12,310 nucleotides of DNA from Candidatus Cloacimonadota bacterium (lineage in GTDB: Bacteria; Cloacimonadota; Cloacimonadia; Cloacimonadales; Cloacimonadaceae). The number at the start of each line of letters is the position of its first letter. Positions within the stretch are counted from its first letter, which is position 1. Positions 4,997 through 11,585 of the stretch are shown here, piece after piece. Location: the NCBI GenBank assembly GCA_023392795.1, contig JAEWNJ010000111.1:1-12310 (forward strand), read 5' to 3'. The translations under genes and the position numbers were made by a program. The notes under the pieces are model-generated. The model was not told where the DNA came from and searched no databases. It was given only the letters and a program-made list of their open reading frames with translations.

Positions 4997-6061
4997 ATGA
5001 GCATCACTCGATATGAAGAGGCCGTAAGCATACTCAATACCCGCAAGGCGGAGCTGGCGGACGCCATCATGCAGAGTAGCGTGAAGGACGAAAGCATCCG
5101 AAACTACACCCCGTATCAAAGGCAGAAATGCCTGCAGGATATCAACTACAATCTGCAATATCTTAGCGAAGCCTTGCTACTGAATTCCGATTCCCTCTGG
5201 GAGGACTATATCCGCTGGCTGAAGTTCCTGCTCCTCTCCCTGGGACTGAATAAGTACGGTCTTGCCAGTCATTTTGGGGTGATGGGGGAAGTGTTGCAGC
5301 AATATATCCCCTCAGAAGCCGCCGCGAAGATCCGCGCCCTCACCGCGAAAGCCAGCGAGATTATGCTCTCCGACGAGTTTTTCCAGGCTAAAGCTCTTAC
5401 AGAATCCAGCCCCTATTATGCCGAAGCCACCAAATACATGAACTATCTGCTTAGCTCTCAAAAGTATAAGGCATTACAACTGATTAACGAGCTTGCCGAC
5501 GGTGCCGTATCGATCCGCAATATCCATCTGGACATCCTGCAGCCGGTGCAGCGAGAAATCGGCAACCTCTGGCATGCCAACAAGATATCCGTGGCGCAGG
5601 AACACTATTGCACCGGCTTGACGCAACTGGCGATTGCCCAGCTCTATCCCCGGCTATTTAACGCCAATCCCAAGCATCACAGCATGATCGGCACCTGCGT
5701 CAGCGGCGAATTGCACGAGATCGGTCTGCGCATGGTAACCGACATCATGGAATTGGATGGATGGGACACCACCTATCTGGGCGCCAATATGCCCAATGAA
5801 GCGATCGTGAATACCATTGCCGAACGGAAAGTGGATCTGGTGGCCATATCGGTGACCTTCCCGCTCAATCTGCATAAGGCGGAGGATCTTATCTCCCGCA
5901 TTCGCAGCCATCCCGACACTCAAAAAGCAAAGATCATGGTGGGGGGCTACCCCTTCATCAACGACCCCTCCCTCTGGCAAAAGATCGGCGCGGATAACTT
6001 CGCCGCTGATGCCAATCTGGCATCCAAGATCGCCGATTCCATGATGGAGGCGACACGATGA
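4997..6061 (+). CDS. Cobalamin-binding sensor protein, CarH-photoreceptor-like, without a DNA-binding domain
   Basis: The 354-residue protein has three parts. Residues 1-125 are a predicted helical region I do not recognise, with a Trp/Leu-rich segment at 68-84. Residues about 140-222 match the four-helix B12-binding cap domain. Residues about 228-350 are a Rossmann-type B12-binding domain. The cap carries W192, H193, E202 and H203, the W-x9-EH motif of CarH, including the His after Trp that in Thermus CarH (His132) becomes a cobalt ligand after light. The Rossmann domain has E238-L-H240-E-I-G243, with H240 as probable lower cobalt ligand, ISVTFP (284-289) and VGGYPF (315-320). CarH has an N-terminal MerR helix-turn-helix; none is visible here, and no methyltransferase or mutase catalytic domain is attached. 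The gene overlaps a histidine kinase gene by ATGA, so a sensor role feeding that kinase is likely but inferred. A corrinoid methyl-carrier role is the main alternative. Confidence 0.85.
   Translation: MSITRYEEAVSILNTRKAELADAIMQSSVKDESIRNYTPYQRQKCLQDINYNLQYLSEALLLNSDSLWEDYIRWLKFLLLSLGLNKYGLASHFGVMGEVLQQYIPSEAAAKIRALTAKASEIMLSDEFFQAKALTESSPYYAEATKYMNYLLSSQKYKALQLINELADGAVSIRNIHLDILQPVQREIGNLWHANKISVAQEHYCTGLTQLAIAQLYPRLFNANPKHHSMIGTCVSGELHEIGLRMVTDIMELDGWDTTYLGANMPNEAIVNTIAERKVDLVAISVTFPLNLHKAEDLISRIRSHPDTQKAKIMVGGYPFINDPSLWQKIGADNFAADANLASKIADSMMEATR
6046..6061 (+). promoter_or_regulatory. Ribosome binding site and ATGA overlap that set the kinase start
   Basis: GGAGG (6046-6050) lies inside the end of the cobalamin-sensor gene, 7 nt before the kinase ATG (6058-6060). 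The ATG overlaps the TGA stop (6059-6061). This decides the kinase start in favour of the longest form and predicts coupled, near-equimolar translation of the two proteins. Confidence 0.8.
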
Positions 6062-6993
6062 AGCCCGGCGAATTGCGCATCACTGCCCCCGACGCCGCAA
6101 CGCTGCAGGATGAGATCATCCAAGCGCTGAATAAAGCCGGTTTTCAAGCGGGAAAAGATTATAACATCCATCTGATAAACCGGGATGATGGCGAACCGGA
6201 TATGAAGGAAGAAACCCGTCATTATTACCTGGACGAGATGGCAAAACTGAACAATGATCTAACCAATATGCAACGTCAATTGGCCAAGGCAAATGCCGAG
6301 CTGGCAAAACTGGTGGAAATCCGCAATCGCTTTGTGGGTATGGCGGCGCACGATCTGCGCAATCCCCTGGGAGTGATCAAGAACTTTGCCGATTTCCTGA
6401 TCCTGGATATGAAAGACTGCGCTTCCGAAGATCAGATGGACATCATGAATACCATCCGCAGTACGGCGATCTTTATGCAGCGGCTGATAGAAGGGATCCT
6501 GGATCTCAGCTCCATGCAAAGCGGTAAAGTGACGCTGAAAAAGACCGAATCCGAACTCAATGAAGTGTTTCAGGGCATCGTGAAGCTAAACAGGACGTTA
6601 GCTGCCACGCATGGGATCACCATTGATTATCAGGGCATCAGTGAAAAGCGCGTGATCGCCGTGGATCTGGTGAAAATCCGCCAGGTGGTCAATAACCTCC
6701 TTAGCAATGCCATCAAGTTCTCGCCCGATGATTCCACCATCACCTGCAGTCTGGAACTAAGGGACGGGTTTTGCCTCTTCTGTGTGAAGGATGAGGGCAT
6801 CGGCGTATCTGAAGAGCACCAGAAGGTCATCTTCGAGCCCTTCAGAAGCGTATCTGAGCACAGCAGACGCGAGAAATCGGTGGGACTGGGGCTCTCGATC
6901 GCCAAGAACATCGTGGAAGCCCACGGTGGGAAGCTGACGGTGCAAAGCGAAGAGGGCAAAGGGGCTGTATTCTGCCTCAGCCTGCCCCTTTAG
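6058..6993 (+). CDS. Soluble sensor histidine kinase, partner of the cobalamin-sensor protein
   Basis: A 311-residue kinase of a two-component pathway. Residues 1-48 are a short region I do not recognise; 49-92 look like a coiled coil (LNNDLTNMQRQLAKANAEL). The dimerisation and phosphoacceptor domain follows, with MAAHDLRNPLGVI (95-107) and H98 as the phosphorylated residue. The ATPase domain has an N box (VVNNLLSNAIKF, 210-221), a G1 box (DEGIGV, 245-250), an F box (IFEPF, 258-262) and a G2 box (GLGLSIAKNIVEAHGG, 276-291), so it should be active. No membrane segment, PAS, GAF or other known sensor domain is visible, which suggests the input comes from another protein, most simply the overlapping cobalamin protein. 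No response regulator lies in the window. The gene ends 28 bp from the convergent ATP-grasp gene, with no clear terminator. Confidence 0.93.
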   Translation: MKPGELRITAPDAATLQDEIIQALNKAGFQAGKDYNIHLINRDDGEPDMKEETRHYYLDEMAKLNNDLTNMQRQLAKANAELAKLVEIRNRFVGMAAHDLRNPLGVIKNFADFLILDMKDCASEDQMDIMNTIRSTAIFMQRLIEGILDLSSMQSGKVTLKKTESELNEVFQGIVKLNRTLAATHGITIDYQGISEKRVIAVDLVKIRQVVNNLLSNAIKFSPDDSTITCSLELRDGFCLFCVKDEGIGVSEEHQKVIFEPFRSVSEHSRREKSVGLGLSIAKNIVEAHGGKLTVQSEEGKGAVFCLSLPL

Positions 6994-7021
6994 CACTGAA
7001 TGAGAAATGGGCGACTAAAGT

Positions 7022-8083
7022 TCACGAAATAGGATCAAAGCCGCGCTCTGCAATGCGTTGGATCAGATCCTCTGCCTGAGCATCCTGCGGATACATATGG
7101 CCCTCATGCCAGTTTAGATCACTATCCCAATATCCCGGAGCATTGTACACAGCCCGGAATACAAAACAGTAAGTAACTTCATTGATCACCAGATTACGTT
7201 CATTATCGTACATGATATCATAAGCCAGGGATTGGCATTTGATCTTTTTACTGGTCTCAAAGGCCAGTTTCACCGCCTCCATGGGGATATGTGAGGGATC
7301 ATAGTCTATCTTGCCGCTGCCCGAAGCCCGGAAGTCACCGCTGCGGTTTTCCCTGAGGAAGCCCCAAGCCCGGTTACCAATCACCGTAATGCGAATATCG
7401 CAAGGATTATCGGCACAAAACTCCTGAAAATACGCATAGTTCTTCTGTATCAGGTAGTTTACGGGTACAGGAGGGTATTCATTGGCAAAGATATAGGCTA
7501 GGGAGTTCAGGGTTCGCCTGGCACAGGATCTGTAGTAAGATAGCGAGAGCAGATTTCTTTGGAAGGAGAATTCATACATGGAGTAAGGAAAGAATACCTT
7601 CTTGAATGTTTTATCCACCAATGCCATAGCTTCTTTGTAATTGTGAACCTTGACCACATTTGCCGACGCGGCTCCCACCGATAGTTTAAATACCAAGGGA
7701 TAGTTCGCGCTTTGCAGGAAACTCCTGGCTTCCTCATAGTTCCAAAACACCCAGGATTTGATCTTTGGTACATCCACTGCGTCCAGCAGGTAATGCTGGG
7801 ATACTTTTTCGTCATAATGCCAGCTTGTGGGAAAATCCGGGAAAACCGCCAGGCCCAGATGTTGCTCAATGGCATTCAAGATCTTGTGCGCAGTTTGTTT
7901 GTCGTCAGGGACCTGGCACCAATGCCACATCACGCCGTCACACCCTCTTACATACGGGATCACGTCTGTTCGTCTCATGTTTGTCAGTACTACTTCGTGT
8001 CCGTTTTCGCGCAGATACTCTGCCCAGCGGGGTGAAAAACTATTTGAATCAAGTTTGTCCGTCCAATGCACGGCAATCTTCAT
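7022..8083 (-). CDS. ATP-grasp ligase-like protein of unknown substrate
   Basis: The 353-residue protein has the general layout of ATP-grasp enzymes of the RimK/glutathione synthetase type, which join a carboxylate to an amine or thiol through an acyl phosphate. Residues 1-85 resemble an N-terminal pre-ATP-grasp domain (WAEYLRENGHEVVLTN; CDGVMWHW). YPLVFKLSVGAASANVVKV (128-146) is the probable ATP-binding lysine and loop. CDIRITVIGNRAWGFLREN (228-246) and LAYDIMYDNERNLVINEV (286-303) supply the usual acidic and Asn-Glu metal-binding residues (D289, N301, E302). There is no signal peptide. AGAGG precedes the ATG. It stands alone, convergent with the kinase gene and separated from the downstream-facing purB group by 210 bp, so context gives no substrate. 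Relatives are often found in surface polysaccharide loci. Its DNA is visibly AT-richer than the neighbouring genes (7561-7620 has 22 G+C in 60), a weak hint of transfer. Confidence 0.75.
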   Translation of the reverse strand: MKIAVHWTDKLDSNSFSPRWAEYLRENGHEVVLTNMRRTDVIPYVRGCDGVMWHWCQVPDDKQTAHKILNAIEQHLGLAVFPDFPTSWHYDEKVSQHYLLDAVDVPKIKSWVFWNYEEARSFLQSANYPLVFKLSVGAASANVVKVHNYKEAMALVDKTFKKVFFPYSMYEFSFQRNLLSLSYYRSCARRTLNSLAYIFANEYPPVPVNYLIQKNYAYFQEFCADNPCDIRITVIGNRAWGFLRENRSGDFRASGSGKIDYDPSHIPMEAVKLAFETSKKIKCQSLAYDIMYDNERNLVINEVTYCFVFRAVYNAPGYWDSDLNWHEGHMYPQDAQAEDLIQRIAERGFDPIS

Positions 8084-8181
8084 GTGGCAACCTCTTTTTT
8101 CGTTCTATATGGCAGTGATCATGTGGATTGGTTTATCCAGTTTCCTTGTTTACAACGAGATAATCTTGTTTGGGCATGAGC

Positions 8182-8196
8182 TATGTCATTTCAAAC
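8182..8196 (-). repeat. Inverted copy of a 15-mer also found at 4783-4797
   Basis: TATGTCATTTCAAAC here is the exact reverse complement of GTTTGAAATGACATA at 4783-4797. Both lie in intergenic DNA, about 100 bp upstream of the ATP-grasp start and about 200 bp upstream of the cobalamin-sensor start respectively, and in the same orientation relative to those genes. It may be a piece of a larger repeat or a shared regulatory site. Confidence 0.5.
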
Positions 8197-8246
8197 TAAA
8201 CACGACATAAACCAGGAACACAGCGTCTGGATGGCGTTTCCGCAGT

Positions 8247-8273
8247 TAGCTACGCTGCCAGGCAACGCAGCTA
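8247..8273. repeat. Imperfect 13-bp inverted repeat downstream of the DUF2147 gene
   Basis: TAGCTACGCTGCC (8247-8259) is complementary to GGCAACGCAGCTA (8261-8273) apart from two positions that can be G-U wobbles on one RNA strand. It lies 20 bp beyond the stop of the minus-strand DUF2147 gene, where a terminator would be expected, but no T-run follows. It may be an mRNA 3'-end stabilising hairpin or another intergenic repeat. Confidence 0.5.
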
Positions 8274-8293
8274 TCCACCAATCCAAGAAGAAC

Positions 8294-8734
8294 TTATTTC
8301 GTAGTCCTGATCCAGGTATCGGTTCTACCCGCCAGAGCGATGCCGATGAAACCGCGTAGGGCAAGGGTGTTGTTATTGGTCATTTCCGCTTTGGCGGAAT
8401 AGGTTTTCCCGCTTTTGGGATCGTAGATTTTGCCACCGCTGTATTTGCTCTTGCCATCGTAAGTGAGGCCGGAGAGGACTTGCAGGTTCATCAGCGGGCG
8501 TTTTGCCAGCTTGTCATCCGAGTTTTTGGTATCGGTTTTGGGATTGCCGGCGCTGTCGTTGGGCTCTTTCAGCCAGATTATCTTGCCGATAAAAGAGCCA
8601 TCTTTGGCTTGAGTGATCTCGATCTTGCTGGATTTTTCGCCATTGAACCAGACGCCGGTGATGCGATCCGCGTTTTGCGCGAAGATCGGGATGATGAAGA
8701 GCAGGGCAAGAATGGGCAGGATGAGCTTTTTCAT
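8294..8734 (-). CDS. Secreted DUF2147 family protein
   Basis: A 146-residue protein beginning with a clear signal peptide (MKKLILPILALLFIIPIFAQ, cleavage likely after A19), so it is exported to the periplasm or beyond. The mature part matches DUF2147: ITGVWFNGEKSSKIEI, GSFIGKIIWLKEPND (about 47-61), a short linker with PKTDTKN, RPLMNLQVLSGL, GGKIYDPKSGKTYSAKAEM (100-118) and a final RGFIGIALAGRTDTWIR. The family's biochemical role is unknown. It is the last gene of the minus-strand run, 11 nt after purB, with AAGGAG before its ATG. Co-transcription with purB is likely; a functional link is not shown. Confidence 0.9.
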   Translation of the reverse strand: MKKLILPILALLFIIPIFAQNADRITGVWFNGEKSSKIEITQAKDGSFIGKIIWLKEPNDSAGNPKTDTKNSDDKLAKRPLMNLQVLSGLTYDGKSKYSGGKIYDPKSGKTYSAKAEMTNNNTLALRGFIGIALAGRTDTWIRTTK

Positions 8735-8745
8735 GATATTCTCCT

Positions 8746-10041
8746 TTAGGATATGCCGCAGCGTTTATAGATGAAATCCACGTTTTTGAGGTAGCGCTCA
8801 TAGGAGAAGATGCCTTCGATCATCTGGGGACCCAGCAGACCGCTAATCTCTGTATCAGCCAGGATGAGGGCTTTGAAGTCGCTGCCTTCGGTGATGGATT
8901 TCATGGCGGCAGATTGAACCAAAGCGTAAGCCTGTTCGCGGCTCGTGCCAAGGTTTGCCAGATGCAGAAGCAAGGCCTGAGAAAAGACCAATCCGCGTGT
9001 AAGTTCGATGTTTTTCATCATGTTTTCCGGGTAAACCGCCAGACTGTCGATCATGGCGCTGCATTTTGACAGCATATAGTGGGTCAGGATGCAGCTATCG
9101 GGCAGGATAACACGTTCCACGCTGGAATGCGAGATATCCCGTTCATGCCACAGGGCGTTGTTTTCCACCGCGGCATTGGCATTTGCCCTCAGGATGCGGG
9201 CCAGGCCGCAAAGCTGCTCGCTGAGGATGGGATTGCGTTTATGGGGCATGGCAGAGCTGCCTTTTTGCCCCCGGGAAAAGTTCTCTTCCGCTTCGCGCAC
9301 TTCCGTACGTTGCAGATGGCGGATTTCCATGGCGATTTTCTCCAGCAGAGATCCGATTTGCGCCAAGGCAAAGAGGAATTGCGCGTGACGATCGCGCTGG
9401 ATCACCTGAGTGGAGATGTTTACCGCTTTTAGCTCCAGATGCTTGCAGGCGCGCTCTTCCACCTCGGGATCCAGATGCGCGTAGTTGCCCACCGCGCCGG
9501 AAAATTGCCCCACGCTAACGATCTCGATGGCATCTTCCAAGCGCTTGATATTGCGTCCGCATTCGTCATACCAGAGGGCAAACTTGAGTCCGAAGGAGGT
9601 CGGCTCGGCGTGTATGCCGTGGCTGCGTCCCATGCACAGGGTACGGCGATGCTCCCGAGCTTTTAGCTTCAGGACTTCCCGCAGCCGCAGCAGTTCGGAT
9701 AGGATCAATTCCCCCGCCTGTTTCAATTGCAGAGCACTGGCGGTATCCAGCACGTCGGAAGAGGTCATACCATAATGAATCCAGCGGGATGAAGGGCCCA
9801 CATACTCTGCCACATTGGTCAGGAAGGCGATCACGTCGTGGCGGGTGATCTCTTCGATCTCCGCGATGCGATCCGCGTTAAAATCCGCCTTTGTGCTGAT
9901 GTTCGTGTAGTCTTCATCGGGAATCATGCCCATTTCGTGCATGGCTTTGGCAGCGGCAAGTTCCACTTCCAGCCAGCATTCATAGCGGTTTTCCAGGCTC
10001 CAGATGCGTTGCATGTCGGGCAGGCTGTATCGCTGAATCAT
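8746..10041 (-). CDS. purB: Adenylosuccinate lyase
   Basis: This enzyme of the fumarase/aspartase superfamily removes fumarate twice in purine synthesis, from SAICAR and from adenylosuccinate. The product has 431 residues, the same length as the Bacillus subtilis enzyme. Visible residues include H68 in EITRHDV, YGMTSSDVLDT (90-100), the probable catalytic H141 in GRSHGIHAEPTSFG, and the superfamily signature GSSAMPHKRNP (261-271) on the flexible active-site loop, with S262/S263. The C-terminal region (QALLLHLANLGTSREQAYALVQ) is also typical. The start is 9 nt after the stop of the upstream lipoprotein gene and is preceded by GGGAGAGAG. No other purine gene is present, so it sits in a mixed housekeeping operon. 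Confidence 0.97.
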   Translation of the reverse strand: MIQRYSLPDMQRIWSLENRYECWLEVELAAAKAMHEMGMIPDEDYTNISTKADFNADRIAEIEEITRHDVIAFLTNVAEYVGPSSRWIHYGMTSSDVLDTASALQLKQAGELILSELLRLREVLKLKAREHRRTLCMGRSHGIHAEPTSFGLKFALWYDECGRNIKRLEDAIEIVSVGQFSGAVGNYAHLDPEVEERACKHLELKAVNISTQVIQRDRHAQFLFALAQIGSLLEKIAMEIRHLQRTEVREAEENFSRGQKGSSAMPHKRNPILSEQLCGLARILRANANAAVENNALWHERDISHSSVERVILPDSCILTHYMLSKCSAMIDSLAVYPENMMKNIELTRGLVFSQALLLHLANLGTSREQAYALVQSAAMKSITEGSDFKALILADTEISGLLGPQMIEGIFSYERYLKNVDFIYKRCGIS

Positions 10042-10050
10042 CTCTCTCCC

Positions 10051-10773
10051 CTATTCATTACCGTTGATCAAATTCTTTAGCAAATCCATCATCCCGCCAC
10101 CCTGAAAGATATCCATCAGGCCTTGCGCGGCCTGTTCTTTCTGGGGTAAGGGGATGATCTCGGGTGTGCTGTAGTCCACCGTGTCAAAGATCAGCTTTGC
10201 GGAGATCATCTTTCCGCTCTTGATTTCGAGGGCATCCAGGGCTCCGCGCGCGGTGTAAGCAGCCATCAGGGTGGCTCCGGACTTCGCATCAACCACCGAA
10301 TCGAGCTGATAGTTCTTTTTGAAGTTCACCTTCAGATCGTCGCGTACGATCGCTTTATTGGCGATGATCTCGGCACCGTACTTCTGCATCAGATAGTCGG
10401 TGGAAGAGAATAGCGCGATGGCTGCTTCGGGGATCTTGTCCTTCAGATTCAGCATTTCAAGGGCAGGCATTATCGGCGCGTTCACCGCCAGATAATCACC
10501 CAGATACATGCTCATCAGAGGGGAAGCATTTGCTCCAAAGACCCCGCCATCGATCACGTCCAACCGCATCTGCTTCATGCTTTTTGCGATGTTGAAGGGT
10601 TTACGCAGGCTCATGCCGAGGGCGGAAACCTCGATGATGCCGCTGCCGCTGAAGCTTTCCCATTTCTTCAATTCACGTTCCAGTTTCTGCTCTTCCGTTA
10701 GGCCAAGACCTCCGGCGCAGGAACTGAGGACTATACAAAGGGCACAGACGCCCAATATCAGATACCTGGTCAT
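10051..10773 (-). CDS. Predicted lipoprotein of unknown function, possibly LolA/LolB-like
   Basis: A 240-residue protein with a lipoprotein signal: a hydrophobic stretch (LILGVCALCIV) followed by the lipobox LSSC, with C19 as the lipidated residue and no Asp at +2. The mature part opens with charged helix-like sequence (EEQKLERELKKWESFSG), then GSGIIEVSALGMSLRKPFNI and MKQMRLDVIDGGVFG. This alternation of strands could fit the LolA/LolB-like half-barrel seen in outer-membrane lipoprotein biogenesis, but similarity is too weak to assign. The C-terminus is Gly/Met-rich. Its ATG overlaps the lgt stop (ATGA), so it is translationally coupled to the enzyme that would lipidate it. It is followed by purB after 9 nt. 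Confidence 0.75.
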   Translation of the reverse strand: MTRYLILGVCALCIVLSSCAGGLGLTEEQKLERELKKWESFSGSGIIEVSALGMSLRKPFNIAKSMKQMRLDVIDGGVFGANASPLMSMYLGDYLAVNAPIMPALEMLNLKDKIPEAAIALFSSTDYLMQKYGAEIIANKAIVRDDLKVNFKKNYQLDSVVDAKSGATLMAAYTARGALDALEIKSGKMISAKLIFDTVDYSTPEIIPLPQKEQAAQGLMDIFQGGGMMDLLKNLINGNE

Positions 10774-11576
10774 GCTTTCCTCCTGTAGATTCGATAAATG
10801 CCGATTCCGGCGGCGATCACCATCAGCATGGAGAGAAACTGCCCGATGCTCATGAAGCCGAAGATGAAGCCGAAATCACGGTAAAAGCTGATGTCATCCG
10901 GAATGCGCACAAACTCGATAAGGAAGCGCACGATCCCGTAACCGCCGATAAAGGTCCAAAACACCATTCCCTTACGCGCTCCTTTACGGAGTAAAAGATA
11001 GCTGATGATGCCCAAAAGGATCCCTTCGCTGAGCATTTCGTAGAGCTGAGTGGGATGGCGGGGCAGATCTCCCGCGTCTGGAAACACCATTGCCCAGGGC
11101 AGATTACTCACCTGCCCCCACAATTCGGCATTGATGAAATTGCCCAGGCGTCCCAGCGCCAGACCGATGGCGACCAAAGGAATGGCAGCATCGGCAAGAT
11201 CGACAAAGGAATACTTGTATTTGCGACAAAAGAGCAGCCCGGCGATGATCACCCCCAAAGCGCCCCCATGAAAGCTCATCCCCCCTTCCCATACGGCAAA
11301 GACCTCCAGGGGATTGCGCAGGTAATACAGGAAGTTGTAAAACACCACATAGCCCAGACGTCCACCAAGGATCACCCCCAGCATCACGTAAAAGATCGCG
11401 GATTCATATTCCTCGCGGGGCATCGTGATGCCCTTGAGCTTCAGAGTATGCTTGTATAAAAAGTACGCCAGTACAAAGCTGAGCACGTAAAAGAGCCCAT
11501 ACCAGCGAATGTGGAACTGCAAACCAAACAGGTTGAAACCGGCTATCTCGGGACTGATATCAGGGAAATGCAACAT
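10770..11576 (-). CDS. lgt: Prolipoprotein diacylglyceryl transferase
   Basis: Lgt is the inner-membrane enzyme that transfers diacylglycerol from phosphatidylglycerol to the lipobox cysteine, the first step in making lipoproteins. The 268-residue product is full length and has about seven hydrophobic segments. Family motifs are present: IRWYGLFY with Y26, GGRLGYVVFYN (71-81), WEGGMSFHGG with the essential H103, GRLGNFINAELWG with R143 (142-154), RHPTQLYE (173-180) and EFVR (221-224). The gene starts 9 nt after etfB and overlaps the downstream lipoprotein gene by ATGA. The link to that lipoprotein is meaningful, since Lgt would process it. Confidence 0.97.
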   Translation of the reverse strand: MLHFPDISPEIAGFNLFGLQFHIRWYGLFYVLSFVLAYFLYKHTLKLKGITMPREEYESAIFYVMLGVILGGRLGYVVFYNFLYYLRNPLEVFAVWEGGMSFHGGALGVIIAGLLFCRKYKYSFVDLADAAIPLVAIGLALGRLGNFINAELWGQVSNLPWAMVFPDAGDLPRHPTQLYEMLSEGILLGIISYLLLRKGARKGMVFWTFIGGYGIVRFLIEFVRIPDDISFYRDFGFIFGFMSIGQFLSMLMVIAAGIGIYRIYRRKA

Positions 11577-11585
11577 CCTATGCCC

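Noticed and set aside
6988..7020. CTTTAG/CTAAAG inverted repeat as a bidirectional terminator between the convergent genes
   Set aside because: Only 6 AT-rich base pairs over a 21-nt loop with no T-run; too weak.
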